A stretch of 64,000 nt of DNA from Saprospiraceae bacterium. Lineage in GTDB: Bacteria > Bacteroidota > Bacteroidia > Chitinophagales > Saprospiraceae. Positions 26,780-37,716 of the stretch are shown piece after piece. The stretch is from assembly GCA_016718205.1 (NCBI GenBank), contig JADKEB010000034.1, positions 124,001 through 188,000 on the forward strand. Reading direction: 5' to 3'. Made by a program: the position numbers and the translations under genes. Numbering within the stretch: the first letter of the stretch is position 1; each line of letters opens with the position of its first letter. Below the pieces are notes generated by a model. It was not told the origin of the DNA. It saw only the letters and a program-made list of their open reading frames with translations, and searched no databases.

Positions 26780-28797
26780 AAATGCGTTATATGATATTTA
26801 CTGTAGTCATGATGACGATCTTACATGATATGCATGCTCAGGAAAGTTCTGACAGTACCATCAAAGTTCAAATGGAAGAGATTTTGCTTTCAGACATCAG
26901 ATCTGATGGACAATTGCCATGGTCATACACCAAACAAAAAGCCACAGAAATTGATAAATTTCAGAATAATGTCAGGAATCTGATGGACAGACAAGCCGGA
27001 ATACAGTCTTTTAACGGCGAGAATTTTGCTCAGGATGTGCGTATAGCTATCCGTGGGTACGGAAGCAGGTCGGCATTTGGTATCAGGGGTATCAGAATAT
27101 ATCAGGATGGCTTGCCTCTTACTTCGCCTGATGGAACCAGTCAATTGGATGAGATATCTATATTTGATGTCGAATCAGTAGATATCGTCAGATCGGGCCT
27201 AGCTGCAAGGCTCGGAAATGCAGGTGGTGGCGCACTGTCTTTGATGTTAAATTCATTTTTTGATGGAATACAAGTATTAACGAGAATAAATAGCCTCGGA
27301 GCGTATGATGCAGGTATAAAATATGGCGTTTCGGGCAAAAAAGTCAAAAATGTCCTTTCGGCCAATCACCATTACTTCAAAAGCAAAAGAGCATTTAGCG
27401 AAGCTCAAAATACCACTCTACTCAATAAAACTACTATAGATATCAGTGAAAAATGGCAAATCAACTTCACACATGGTGCTTATTATTCGCCGACTGGCAA
27501 GGACCCGGGAGCGCTTTCATCGGACGAATTTACTAAAGACAGGTATCAGGCCAACTCCAGAAATGTAACTTTTGACGCCGGTGAATCTGTGTCAGGGCTG
27601 CTCATGTCCGGGAGATCAGTGTACTCCAAAAGTGACCAATCGACCTTTATCTCGGGATATTTCTACAGGTACAGAGATTTTACAGGCCGGTTACCTTTTA
27701 TCAACGGAGGCTGGGTGGATCTGAATCGTCATTTCGGAGGCATCAGCAACACTTATGAATATCGGCCCAAACATCATCTCATTTTAACCGTAGGTCAAAC
27801 CCTCGAATTTCAGTCGGACAGGAGAATCTTATCAGCCAATAATAATGGTACAAAATCTACATTATCGGCAGATCAGTACGAGCAGGTACTCAATGCAGCT
27901 ATTTTCCAGCAGTTGCAATACATTATCAAAAAATGGTCTCTCCATCAAATGCTCAGATGGGATTTCAACCAGTATCAGTTGACAGATAAATTTAATCTTT
28001 CCGGCAAAAATGACGATAGAAAAGAATACAACAATATCAATGGTTCTGCAGGTATGGGATACCTTCTCAGTAAGGTCATGACCATTTATACCAATGTCAA
28101 TACTACTTTTGAAATGCCCACTCTCAATGAACTGTCCAACAATCCCGAATTAACAGGCGGATTTAATCCCTCACTCAAGCCCGAAACATCATTTCAAAAA
28201 GAAATAGGATTCAGGTGGATTCCAAAATCGGGTATATCATTGAATGTGTCAGCATTTCATATAGGTATCAGAGATCAGATCACAGGCTACGAACTGAAAG
28301 ACGCACCAGGAAGAACTTTCTACAGAAATGCAGCATCTACAACCAGAAAAGGCATCGAATGTGCTTCAGATATTCAAATCAACCGGTATATAAGAGCAAT
28401 AATCAATTATACTTATTCTGAATTTTTTTATAAAAATTTTCCTACAGGCCTTTCTGATTTTTCAGGCAATACACAGCCTTTGATACCATCTCATAAGTGG
28501 AGTTTCATCACCATGATCAATGCCGGAGATTGGTGCAGTGCTCAAATCAACACTACCTACAATAGTCCCATGTATCTCGATGATGCCAACAAGACACAAG
28601 TCCTAGGGTTTTATGAAATCAATGGAGCTGTACAAACAGGACCAAAAGTTTCATCCAAAATCACAGCCGGGATGACTGTAAACAATCTTTTTGATCTGAT
28701 GGACTACTCCAATTTTCGTGCAAATGCAACATTGGGCAGATATTATGAGGCCGCATCACCGCAGAATTTCAGTCTGTTTGTGAAATATACATTTTAA
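26776..28797 (+). CDS. TonB-dependent outer-membrane receptor
   Basis: Protein of 673 residues with a signal peptide (MIFTVVMMTILHDMHAQ). The plug domain (about 45-160) contains NLMDRQAGIQSFNGENFAQD and VRIAIRGYGSRSAFGIRGIR, then a PDGTSQLDEISIFDVESVDI signature. The barrel ends NFSLFVKYTF with a C-terminal phenylalanine. No carboxypeptidase-like N-terminal domain is present, unlike the receptor at 17157-19475. The layout resembles siderophore or iron-citrate receptors (FecA/Fiu side of the family), but the substrate is unknown. It overlaps prmC by 4 bp. Intact. Confidence 0.87.
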   Translation: MKMRYMIFTVVMMTILHDMHAQESSDSTIKVQMEEILLSDIRSDGQLPWSYTKQKATEIDKFQNNVRNLMDRQAGIQSFNGENFAQDVRIAIRGYGSRSAFGIRGIRIYQDGLPLTSPDGTSQLDEISIFDVESVDIVRSGLAARLGNAGGGALSLMLNSFFDGIQVLTRINSLGAYDAGIKYGVSGKKVKNVLSANHHYFKSKRAFSEAQNTTLLNKTTIDISEKWQINFTHGAYYSPTGKDPGALSSDEFTKDRYQANSRNVTFDAGESVSGLLMSGRSVYSKSDQSTFISGYFYRYRDFTGRLPFINGGWVDLNRHFGGISNTYEYRPKHHLILTVGQTLEFQSDRRILSANNNGTKSTLSADQYEQVLNAAIFQQLQYIIKKWSLHQMLRWDFNQYQLTDKFNLSGKNDDRKEYNNINGSAGMGYLLSKVMTIYTNVNTTFEMPTLNELSNNPELTGGFNPSLKPETSFQKEIGFRWIPKSGISLNVSAFHIGIRDQITGYELKDAPGRTFYRNAASTTRKGIECASDIQINRYIRAIINYTYSEFFYKNFPTGLSDFSGNTQPLIPSHKWSFITMINAGDWCSAQINTTYNSPMYLDDANKTQVLGFYEINGAVQTGPKVSSKITAGMTVNNLFDLMDYSNFRANATLGRYYEAASPQNFSLFVKYTF

Positions 28798-28856
28798 CCA
28801 GCTAAAAGTAAGCTTTAATAAAATCATTAAAGCGATTATCTATCCAGAAGCGGGAA

Positions 28857-30255
28857 CTACAAATGAATCACCTCATCATATGCGGCGGCCGTTGCTTCCA
28901 TGACTGCCTCGCTCATCGTCGGATGAGGATGGATGGCTTTCAGAATTTCGTGGCCGGTACTTTCAAGTTTTTTTGCCAGCACAAGTTCTGCAATCATTTC
29001 AGTAACATTGGCTCCTATCATGTGACCTCCAAGGAGTTCTCCGTATTTGGCATCAAAAATGACTTTTACAAATCCCTCCTTGGCTCCTGAAGCACTGGCT
29101 TTTCCTGATGCCGAAAATGGAAACTTGCCCACCTTAATGTCGTACCCTGCTTCTTTTGCTTGTGCTTCAGTCATACCTACACTCGATACTTCTGGCCAGC
29201 AGTAAGTACATGATGGGATATTATTATAATCAATGGGTTCAGGATGATGCCCGGCAATTTTTTCTACACAAGTGATACCTTCAGCGCTTGCCACGTGCGC
29301 AAGGGCCTGTGTCGGTATTACATCTCCGATAGCGTAGATACCGGGTACATTGGTGCGATAGTAAACATCCGTTTTGATCATACCACGATCCAATTCGATA
29401 CCTAATGCTTCCAGTCCTATGTCTTCGGTGTTGGGCGATACTCCTGCAGCAGATAGTACTACATCACATTCGATAACTTGGGTGGTTTCATCTTTTCTGC
29501 TTTTGACAGTAACCTTGCAAGTGTCTCCTGAAATATCTACATTTTCTACAGCATTGTTTGCCAGGATATTCATTCCAGCTTTTTTATATATTTTTGCGAG
29601 TTCTTTTGAAATATCACCATCTTCACGCGGTAAAAGACCCTGCTCCAGAAATTCCACAACGGTCACCTTTGTACCAATAGAATTGTAGAAATAAGCAAAC
29701 TCCACCCCAATAGCTCCGGCACCTACAACCACCATGGTTTTAGGTTGATTGGGAAGTGTCATAGCTTCGCGGTAACCGATGATTTTTTTGCCATCGATCT
29801 TGAGATTAGGCAATTCTTTTGCCCTTCCGCCAGTTGCGATGATGATGTGTTCGGCACTATACTCAGATTTTTTACCGTCTTTATCCGTTACCACTATTTT
29901 TCTTCCTCTTGCGAGCCGTCCGTAACCTTCTATGACTGTGATTTTATTTTTTTTTTCATGAGAAGTTGACACCTTTGGACATACCATCAGCCACACCACG
30001 GCTTCGGGAGATCATCTGCTTAAAATCAGCTGTGGGCTCTGCCACGTTGATGCCGTATTCAGAAGCATGGTGAATGTAATTGAAAACCTGTGCACTTTTG
30101 AGAAGGGCTTTAGTAGGGATACATCCCCAATTGAGGCAAACTCCTCCTAAACTTTCTTTTTCAACTATGGCAACATTCATTCCAAGCTGAGACGCCCTGA
30201 TAGCAGCCACATAACCACCGGGACCGCTTCCTAATATAATCAAGTCAAAGTTCAT
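28857..30255 (-). CDS. lpdA: Dihydrolipoyl dehydrogenase (E3), frameshifted
   Basis: Reconstructed length is about 466 residues. The N-terminus holds FAD-binding ILGSGPGGYVAAIRAS and the redox disulfide GGVCLNWGCIPTKALL (Cys40/Cys45). After the break come the NAD-binding motif MVVVGAGAIGVEFAYFY, the second FAD motif GIYAIGDVIPTQALAHVAS and the catalytic base region HPHPTMSEAVMEA. The frame breaks at about 29955-29970, in the sequence around an A10 run (minus strand), where the family reads GxxFLMKKNKI. E3 serves the pyruvate and 2-oxoglutarate dehydrogenase complexes and glycine cleavage. The gene is essential in most bacteria, so the break is more likely a sequence error than real loss. Start at ATG 30255. 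Confidence 0.93.
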
Positions 30256-30272
30256 ATCTTCAAAATTTTTCG

Positions 30273-30280
30273 CAAAGGTA
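30273..30280 (-). promoter_or_regulatory. Candidate -7 box of lpdA
   Basis: Minus strand TACCTTTG, an exact TAnnTTTG match, 17 bp upstream of the lpdA ATG; this also supports the ATG at 30255 over the longer open frame that starts at 30336. Confidence 0.55.
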
Positions 30281-30397
30281 CGGCTTATGAGGTTAGAATG
30301 ACGAATTTGGATTTTAGAATTTTTTAATAGTAACAAATTATGGAAAATTGAAGCTGATCATTTAAAAATTTGAAATTTTATTATAAAAAACAAATCA

Positions 30398-30501
30398 ATG
30401 AAAAAGATTTTTTTACTTTTACTCTGGTGAATCTATACTTGATGTGACTATTGGCGTAAAACCCGAAACTGATAAAATGTTCAAAAAATTTTGCTTATAA
30501 T
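30398..30501 (+). pseudogene. Remnant of a small secreted-protein gene
   Basis: ATG at 30398 begins MKKIFLLLLW then stops; shifting the frame by one gives a continuous tail (SGESILDVTIGVKPETDKMF, then KKFCL and a stop). This looks like a signal peptide joined to a short C-terminal piece after an internal deletion. Little else can be said. Confidence 0.35.
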
Positions 30502-30544
30502 TATCTATTACAACGTACATGTTTAACCATTAAAGACTCCAATT

Positions 30545-33500
30545 ATGAAATTGTATTTGGTTATTTTAGCTTTATTCAACTTGACTTTTACCGTAAATGC
30601 ACAAACCAAAAGGACAAACGATCGATGTAGTGGTGCAACATCCTTAATAAGTGGTCAGAGTATAAATGATGTTGTAAACTTCATTAGTATATCTGAAGTA
30701 CCTTCTTGTGAGACCACAAAAACTAAAACAAGTCGTGGCTTGTGGTATAAATTTGAAGGTAAAAATAAGATTGTTGCGATTAACATTGAAAACAGATACT
30801 CTTATACTACAAAAATGACGCTTTTTGAAGGTGATTGTGGAAATTTAATTTGTTCAAAAGAAGACGTAAATAAATTTTTATCTAAAGCTAATACAAGTTA
30901 CTTTCTTTTTGTAGAAAGTAGTATTTGGTACTCATTAAATGAAGCTCCATTTAAGCTTACATTTGATGAATTTGATTTTACATCTATGAGCTCTTGCGTA
31001 TCGGCTCCTTTTCTAAATTGTAATCAGGATTATGTAATTGATAAAAAATTGTTGCTTCCAATAAGACAACCTGGCTGCTTTACGTTTGGCCCTGCAGGAT
31101 ATTTCAGAATAAAAGGGGATGGTCAGACCCGGGAGTTAAATTTTTCAACAGAAGATATATTTTCACATTATATCATGGTCTTTGAATATGATAATTGCAA
31201 TCAACTTAAATGCACAAAGACAAAAAATATTGAACCCAAAATGGTTTTTTCTACTTCACCCGGAAAATCATATTTAATTGCCATATCACAACATCAGGGA
31301 TCATCTTCTGAAATCAACTTAAGGGTAAATTGCAGCCCGGATACGATAAGTAGAAATTGTTTATCTGCATTAAAACTTGAATGTGGAAAACAATATACAG
31401 CTTCACCAAATCAAAACGCATTGCCTGAATTGCAAAACTTGTTCCATACCTCTTCGTGGTATAAAATTACAGGCAACGGCAAGCAAATGAAATTATTATT
31501 TGATAATCAGCCTCCCTGTGCGTTCAGAGTTTATAAAAGTTCTTCAGGTTGCAATGAATTGATTAACTACCTCTATAAAGACTTCTCGATTAGATATAGC
31601 TCACTCGTTGTTGATACGGAAACAAATACTGATTATTTCATTGAAATGATTCATACTTCCGGTATTGAAATTAGATTTTCAACAACTTGTGAAAACGTAA
31701 GTCAAAACAACTTTACATGCACTTCTGCAAAAAATGTAGGATGTGATGATAAGATTCATCTGTATAGTTTTACAAATGAAGAGCCAAATTTAAAAGAAAA
31801 ATTAGATATAGGTCAGTGGTTTCGCTTCAAGGGGAATGATTCGGTTTATGCGATCACGACCTTAAATCCAAATATAGAAAATTATACTATGACAGTTTTT
31901 AAAGACAGTTGTGCATCTTTAAAACCTATCATTTCTATTACTTCTAATGACGGATTTAATCAGGGCATTAATTATCTAAAATTCAATCGTGGTGAAAACT
32001 ATTTAATACGCTTTAATCTTGACAAATACCATCTCAATTCCTTTGATGTCCAGGTAAATTGCTGGCATGCTTCGGTGTTTAATTCCGTTTGTACCAATGT
32101 GGATTCTTTGTATTGTAATAAAGATATGAGTTTTGGTAAAACTCCGATTTTTGATTTTAATGGCTCTCAATGTAATTATTTCAAAGGAATCTGGTATAAA
32201 TTAACAGGAACAGGAGATACATATACCCTTCCTCTCAAAGGTATTTTTGGTCATTGTGATATTTATGAAGGGAATTGTAACACATTAAAATGTATTAAAT
32301 CCGTAAACTTTGGAATGGAAGATTTCAATTTTACCACAAAAGCAGGAACTGAATATATGCTTAAAGTAATCGCTTATCATTCGTTTACGAGTTTTCCAAA
32401 TAAAAAAATCAGATGCAATAATGATAGTGTCAATGGAGCTTGTCCGGAGGCAAAACCTATAGACTGTGATACACAAGTCTTAAACCTGAATTTTACAACT
32501 GGATCTTACTTTAATAATGATAGTTTTAAGTGCGTTAAGTCAGGATATGGGTTTTGGTATAAGCTTGAGGGCAATAACAAAATGTATAACTTTATTAAGG
32601 GCGCCCATACTACAAACTTTAAAATGCAAACCATCAAGACCTCGAATTGTAGTAAATTGTTTTGTGGTAATACTGAAGTATTTGATCACCTGAAGATTTA
32701 TGCCGAAAAAGGTTTTACCTATTTTATTTTTTTTAGTGCTCAAGAATTAACGAATAACAACATTGTGCAAGTTTCATGCAGTGAAATACAACAAAATACA
32801 AACTGCGCAAGTGCTATTGATCTTAAGTGTAATTCTGAATTTTTTATTGATTTTGGTGCCGTGGAGGTTGATACCCTTATAAGAGAAATAGCGCTTACAG
32901 ATCTATGGTATAAGCATACAGGAAATGATAGTCTGGTCACTATATCAAAGATAGATACCAATGATTTGTATTTGGGTTATCAAATTTTTGTTGATGGTTG
33001 TGACTCCTTGATTGCCACAAACATGCAGGATCCTGTAATCATACAATTCTATCGTGCACCTTTTTCATTTTATGCCAAAAAGGGTCAGAATTATTATATT
33101 AGGTTAATTTCTAATCAGAACAAAAAAAATCGTCTGCAGGCCACTTGCAGTGATTTTTTACCAGGAGACTTATGCACCAAAGCCAAAGCTGTAACTTGTG
33201 GTGAAACCCATAAAATAAACACAAGAGATTATACCATCGATTATGTTGGAGCTGGCTTAACGGTATATAAAGGAGCATGGTTTGTCTTCGAAGGAAACGG
33301 ATCATACTTCGAAGTCACAAACCCTGCATCATATACCGTTTATATTTTCAGTGCCTTAAATGGATGTGATGATCTCACAATGACTAATCCGAAAAGTCAT
33401 AATGGTTTTACTTTTGGGTTTTTTGCAGAAAAAAATAAAAAATATTACTTTTTAGCAGGGAATAGCCATTGGGAATCCCCGGACACTACATTTTCGTTAT

Positions 33501-36425
33501 CTTTTCAATGTTCTGATGCAAGTATTAATAGACCTACATGTCATGAAGCAAGGACTATCAAATGTGGTGATAATTTTGTCTCACACAATTTAAAGGAAAA
33601 CCTGACTACATTCGGAAGTTGTTCTCCACCCAATGCCGGAGATTGGTTTAAGTTTACAGGAGATGGAAATGTTTGGACATTTTTCTTTGAAGGCCAAAAA
33701 TATAATTTAAGTTCGTTTCATGCATACATTGGGTCGGGAAGTTGTGATACTTTGGAATGTGTGAAAGCATTTGACATTAGAAATGATTGGTTGACATCTG
33801 ATCTGAGGCATGCATTTAATGTAAAACCAAGCCTAACGTCACTTATTTTCTAAAAATAGCCAGTTATGAAAATTTCCCCATATATCTCAATGTATCAGTC
33901 ATTTGTACTCCTGTCTCAACAAATGAAAGTTGTAATACTGATTTAAAAGTCAATTGTAATGATGAATGGAAAGGTTATTTTCAAAGTACAACTATCAATG
34001 CAACACCAAATGTCTGTAATGAAAATTCGTCAGGACATTATTATCAGGTAACTGGTACCGGCACTCACTTTCTGATGACTCTGGACAAATACACAGGCAC
34101 AAAAGAACTTAAGCTCTCAATCATAGAAAATGACTGTATCAATGGAAGATGTTTATATCAGGGCAGTTTAAGCTTTCAAAATTCAAAGACAATTTTATTT
34201 GAAACAAAATCTAACAGAAAGTATATCATCAAAATTTCAAGTGACCAGGATGATGTTGTATACCGAATCAAAACAAAATGTGAACCAAAACCAGACAATA
34301 TATCCTGTGAAAGTGCAGAGTTTTTAAATTGCAATTCAACATTTAATGCAAATATTCAAACTCCTATAGGATTTAACGGTGATGTGCCTTGTTATGACAC
34401 AAGATCATCGTCCTTATGGTACATCTTGCCTAAAACAGATTCTTTATTTGAGGTGGAGATTCTGGAAAAGACCGACCCTACTTATCTTGTTGAAATAGTG
34501 AAAGGTAAGTGTAATAGTATAAAATGTGACCAATCACTCAATAACAATGATCTGCGACTGGCATTCAGTACCCAAAATGATGAAGATAATTATTTGGTTA
34601 TCCATGGTGATTATAGTACAGTGAACAATCTAAAATTGAAATTAAATTGTGTTAAGCGACCGGCAAATGACTTATGTGAAAAGGCTATATCAATATCTTG
34701 TGGCGACACCATTTATGGGGGTACATATTTGTCAACAACAACTCAGTTCAAATCAGATTGTAATGAATATAGTCAAAATGATGTTTGGTTTCGTTTCAAA
34801 GGCAATGGTGAAAAAAACAGATTTAAATTCAGCAATTTGAGTGCAGGATTGATAGTAAATATTTATGAAGCCAAAAAATGTGATACCACTTTTGTATGCA
34901 AATACAACTCTGAAATATGGACTTCAGAGATCCGACAAATTGTTGATTTCGTAGGAGAAGAAGGTAAAGAATATTTCCTCCAAGTCAGTAATTATAACAT
35001 TAAATCAACATTATTTACCATTTTATATAGTTGCCTGAAGGCTGTACCAAATGACCTTTGTTCGGGTGCCATACCATTAAGTGCAATAAACAGAATAGAT
35101 CTTACGAACAGTACAGGAGAAAAATTTCGTAATTTTGGGAAATGTTCTGAGACTACTAGTTTGGGGATTTGGTACTCAATCGACGGAAATGATTCTATTG
35201 CCCATATAAGGGAAGAGGCATTAAACAATGAAAACCTAAGATATTTAGTTTTTGACGGTAGTTGTAATTCGTTAAAGTGTATTGCTAATGGTCAGTTCAA
35301 TTCACACTACGGTTTAAAATTTAAGACTTTTAAAAATAAGAAATACTTCATCCTTATTTATCATCCATATAATATTGTAACCAATCCATCCATTGTACAT
35401 TTAAGATATTTTGGTTCTGGCTTAAATGATGATTGTCGTGATGCTACTGAAATAAAGTGCGGAGATAATTTACGATTGAATAGTGACTATTACTCAAAAG
35501 ATACTAGTTCTACAAAATGTTTGGAAGACAGATCGTCCGCTTGGTACAAAGTTAAGAGTGATAGCACAATGGTATTTAAAATGTCAAGTGACTTTCCTGA
35601 AATTGATTTTGATGTTGAAGTTTTTATAAATTGCGACACAACATGCGCACTATCCAAAAATTTCAACAGAAATGCTCAGAATAGTCTTCAGTTCATAATA
35701 CAACAAGGCTTTTCTTACTTCATTAGAGTGAGCTGCGATGAAAGAGAAGTAAATAAGACGATTAATATCTCAACTTCCTGCGGGAATTTGGAGTATCAAA
35801 ATCTAACTAAGGAACAGGCCCTTCCTTTAGAATGTAAAGATTATGTAATCGATGCAAAACAACTTTACAGACAAATGTACGTGAGTTGCTTTCCTTATTT
35901 TTCAAGACAACTATATTATAAATTTACTGGAAACGGCACAAAATTTCGATACATAAGATCACCTGATTTTGCAATATCTTTTTTTTATACAAAGTCTGAA
36001 GACTGCAAAGATTTTAGTGGCTCATTTATAAATCAAGAATTTCAAACCATACCTGGTCAGGATTACTTTTTAGTGGTAGCTATTACTCAATCTGAGCCTT
36101 CAGGACTATTTAAGTTCAGACCAGAATATAAATGTAGCTCAAACATATTGGAATTTGAAGATAACGATATAGATATCAAAATAGTACCCAATCCCTTTGA
36201 TATTAATCCAAAAATTCAAATCAAATCAGATTTTTCTGGTCGGCAGAAATAAAAATCACTGACTATACAGGTAGAGTCATTTTGTCAAAAGAACATTTTA
36301 TAAACTCCCACAACAGGGATGATATCATCCTTGAAGAAATAAACCAACTTCCTGCCGGGATGTATATGTTTCAATTGATTACCTCAAAAGGAGTCGCAGG
36401 ACAAAGGATGATTAAAATAAGGTAA
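30545..36425 (+). CDS. Giant secreted protein with 15 cysteine-bearing repeats and T9SS tail (two frameshifts)
   Basis: The frame is broken at about 33823 (one A missing from gtaaaacc) and at about 36238 (one base missing before cggcagaaat). Restoring both gives exactly 1960 residues ending at 36425. After a signal peptide (LVILALFNLTFTVNA) come 15 repeats of about 125 residues. Each opens with a Cys-x(3-6)-A-x-x-(L)-x-C signature (for example CLSALKLECG, CTKAKAVTCG, CEKAISISCG, CRDATEIKCG) and contains a central WYKxxGxG strand (SWYKITGNG, IWYKLTGTG, VWFRFKGNG, LYYKFTGNG). This is a PPC-like beta-sandwich pattern common in Bacteroidota surface proteins. The C-terminus is a T9SS sorting domain (IKIVPNPFDI, LPAGMYMFQLITSKG, RMIKIR). 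Probably a fibrous adhesin. Confidence 0.85.
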
Positions 36426-36879
36426 AAATGGTGAAACATGTTCCAGAAATTCTTTAATCCTTTAACTTTATAATTTCAGAGGACTATTGATACAAAAAAT
36501 GAACAACAATAGATGATAAATGATAACAAGTTTGTTAACTTCTTTTAAATCCATAATATTCATACCATCACCTGACTTATACGTGGGTACACGCCATCAT
36601 AAATATAGAAAATCCATTGATCCGAAAAGTTCGATTTCTTGACAATTTGGCAAAATGAAGAAAGATGTTGAAGCTATTGATTTGACTGAAATATACTATT
36701 ATCACATTTCTATTTCTATAATTGCAATTTAATTTAATTTAAGATTTTAAGGTCATTTAGATTGTTACACCCAATTGGAAAGCTTGATATATTTGTAATC
36801 TTAAAAAAGGGATACTATTCGCGAAGAATAAAAAATATCTGTTTACATTTGATTTTCAAAATAAATACATTTACTATTC
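36426..36879. other. Spacer downstream of the giant gene
   Basis: AT-rich; no gene, hairpin terminator or repeat recognised. Confidence 0.4.
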
Positions 36880-37052
36880 ATGACCTTAAGGTTTACTTTA
36901 TACTTTACTTTATTCTTCGTAACTACCATGATTTCGGTATGTGCCGGCCAATCAGATGTAGTTCGTGCGGGCATTGCTGGTTTATCACATAGCCATGTTC
37001 ACGAAGCCTTTATGACACAACGAAAAGCCTTCATGAGTAGTTTCGAAGAATG
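36880..37052 (+). pseudogene. 5' remnant of a secreted Gfo/Idh/MocA-type oxidoreductase gene
   Basis: ATG at 36880 opens a signal peptide (MTLRFTLYFTLFFVTTMISV, then CAGQ) followed by VVRAGIAGLSHSHVHEAF. The GIAGLxHxHV sequence is the N-terminal Rossmann strand and glycine loop of many Gfo/Idh/MocA dehydrogenases. After about 45 codons the frame runs into short degenerate repeats and stops at 37052. The catalytic and substrate domains are absent, so this is a truncated leftover. Confidence 0.55.
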
Positions 37053-37130
37053 ACACAACGATAAGCCTTAACGAGTAGTCACAAAGCCTTAATGAGACAA
37101 CAATAAGCCTTCATATGTAGTCGCGAAGCC
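37003..37130. repeat. Degenerate short tandem repeats
   Basis: Imperfect units built on aagccttcatgagtagt and aagccttaatgagacaac occur six times (about 37003, 37026, 37063, 37086, 37107 and 37125), 18-37 bp apart, partly inside the oxidoreductase remnant. Confidence 0.7.
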
Positions 37131-37254
37131 TTAATGGTGCCGAATTGTGGGACTGTAGAATGCTATCATGGTTTAGTATGACTTTAGCTTGATTCTTTAT
37201 GTATAGGATTTTATTAAAAGCACAAGTTTTTACCGAAATGAATTTCGGTACCCA

Positions 37255-37500
37255 TTAAGAAGCCAATATCGGGCAGAAACTATGACGAACGGGGGCTGTC
37301 AATAAGTAATCCGATGGTGATTTATTAGCTTGCCTACTGATGTTATAATTCTGTTTTCTCAGCTCGTTAGCGATTTCTTCTATAGTCCACTTAGATTTGT
37401 GTGTAGGTGGTTTTGAGACTACTGCTTGAATATCAGACACTAAATGAGGATATTTTTTGCACCAACCCCCAAAATATTGGAATGAATATTAAAAAATTTT
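37255..37500 (-). pseudogene. Possible transposase remnant with HTH segment
   Basis: On the minus strand a frame reads FGGWCKKYPHLVSDIQAVVS, then KWTIEEIANELRKQNYNISRQ, split here as KWTIEEIANELRKQ and NYNISRQ, then ANKSPSDYLLTAPVRHSF and a stop. The (K)WTxxxIAxEL...xxxSRQ segment resembles the helix-turn-helix of ISAzo13-type transposases (W-T-x-x-x-I-A ... V-S). The text after SRQ looks like a deletion join. No catalytic residues are present, and the assignment is tentative. Confidence 0.3.
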
Positions 37501-37716
37501 TGAAATTCTTAATATTATTAATTGGTTATTCAATATTCACCACAATTTCTGTAATTACCGCCAGTTGTACATTAATCCTTTCAACGTGATAATTGGAACT
37601 AAGCATTATCTCTGTTTAGAATAATTTTGCCAATCAAATACAAATCTAAGTATGATTAAAGTAAAAAAGTCTTTCTTGACAATATTTAAAACAAACAAAA
37701 ATAAAATAGAAACGAA

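Noticed and set aside
29956..29999. Separate start of a shorter lpdA-like protein at 29999
   Set aside because: The two open frames are consecutive parts of one dihydrolipoyl dehydrogenase split by a frameshift.
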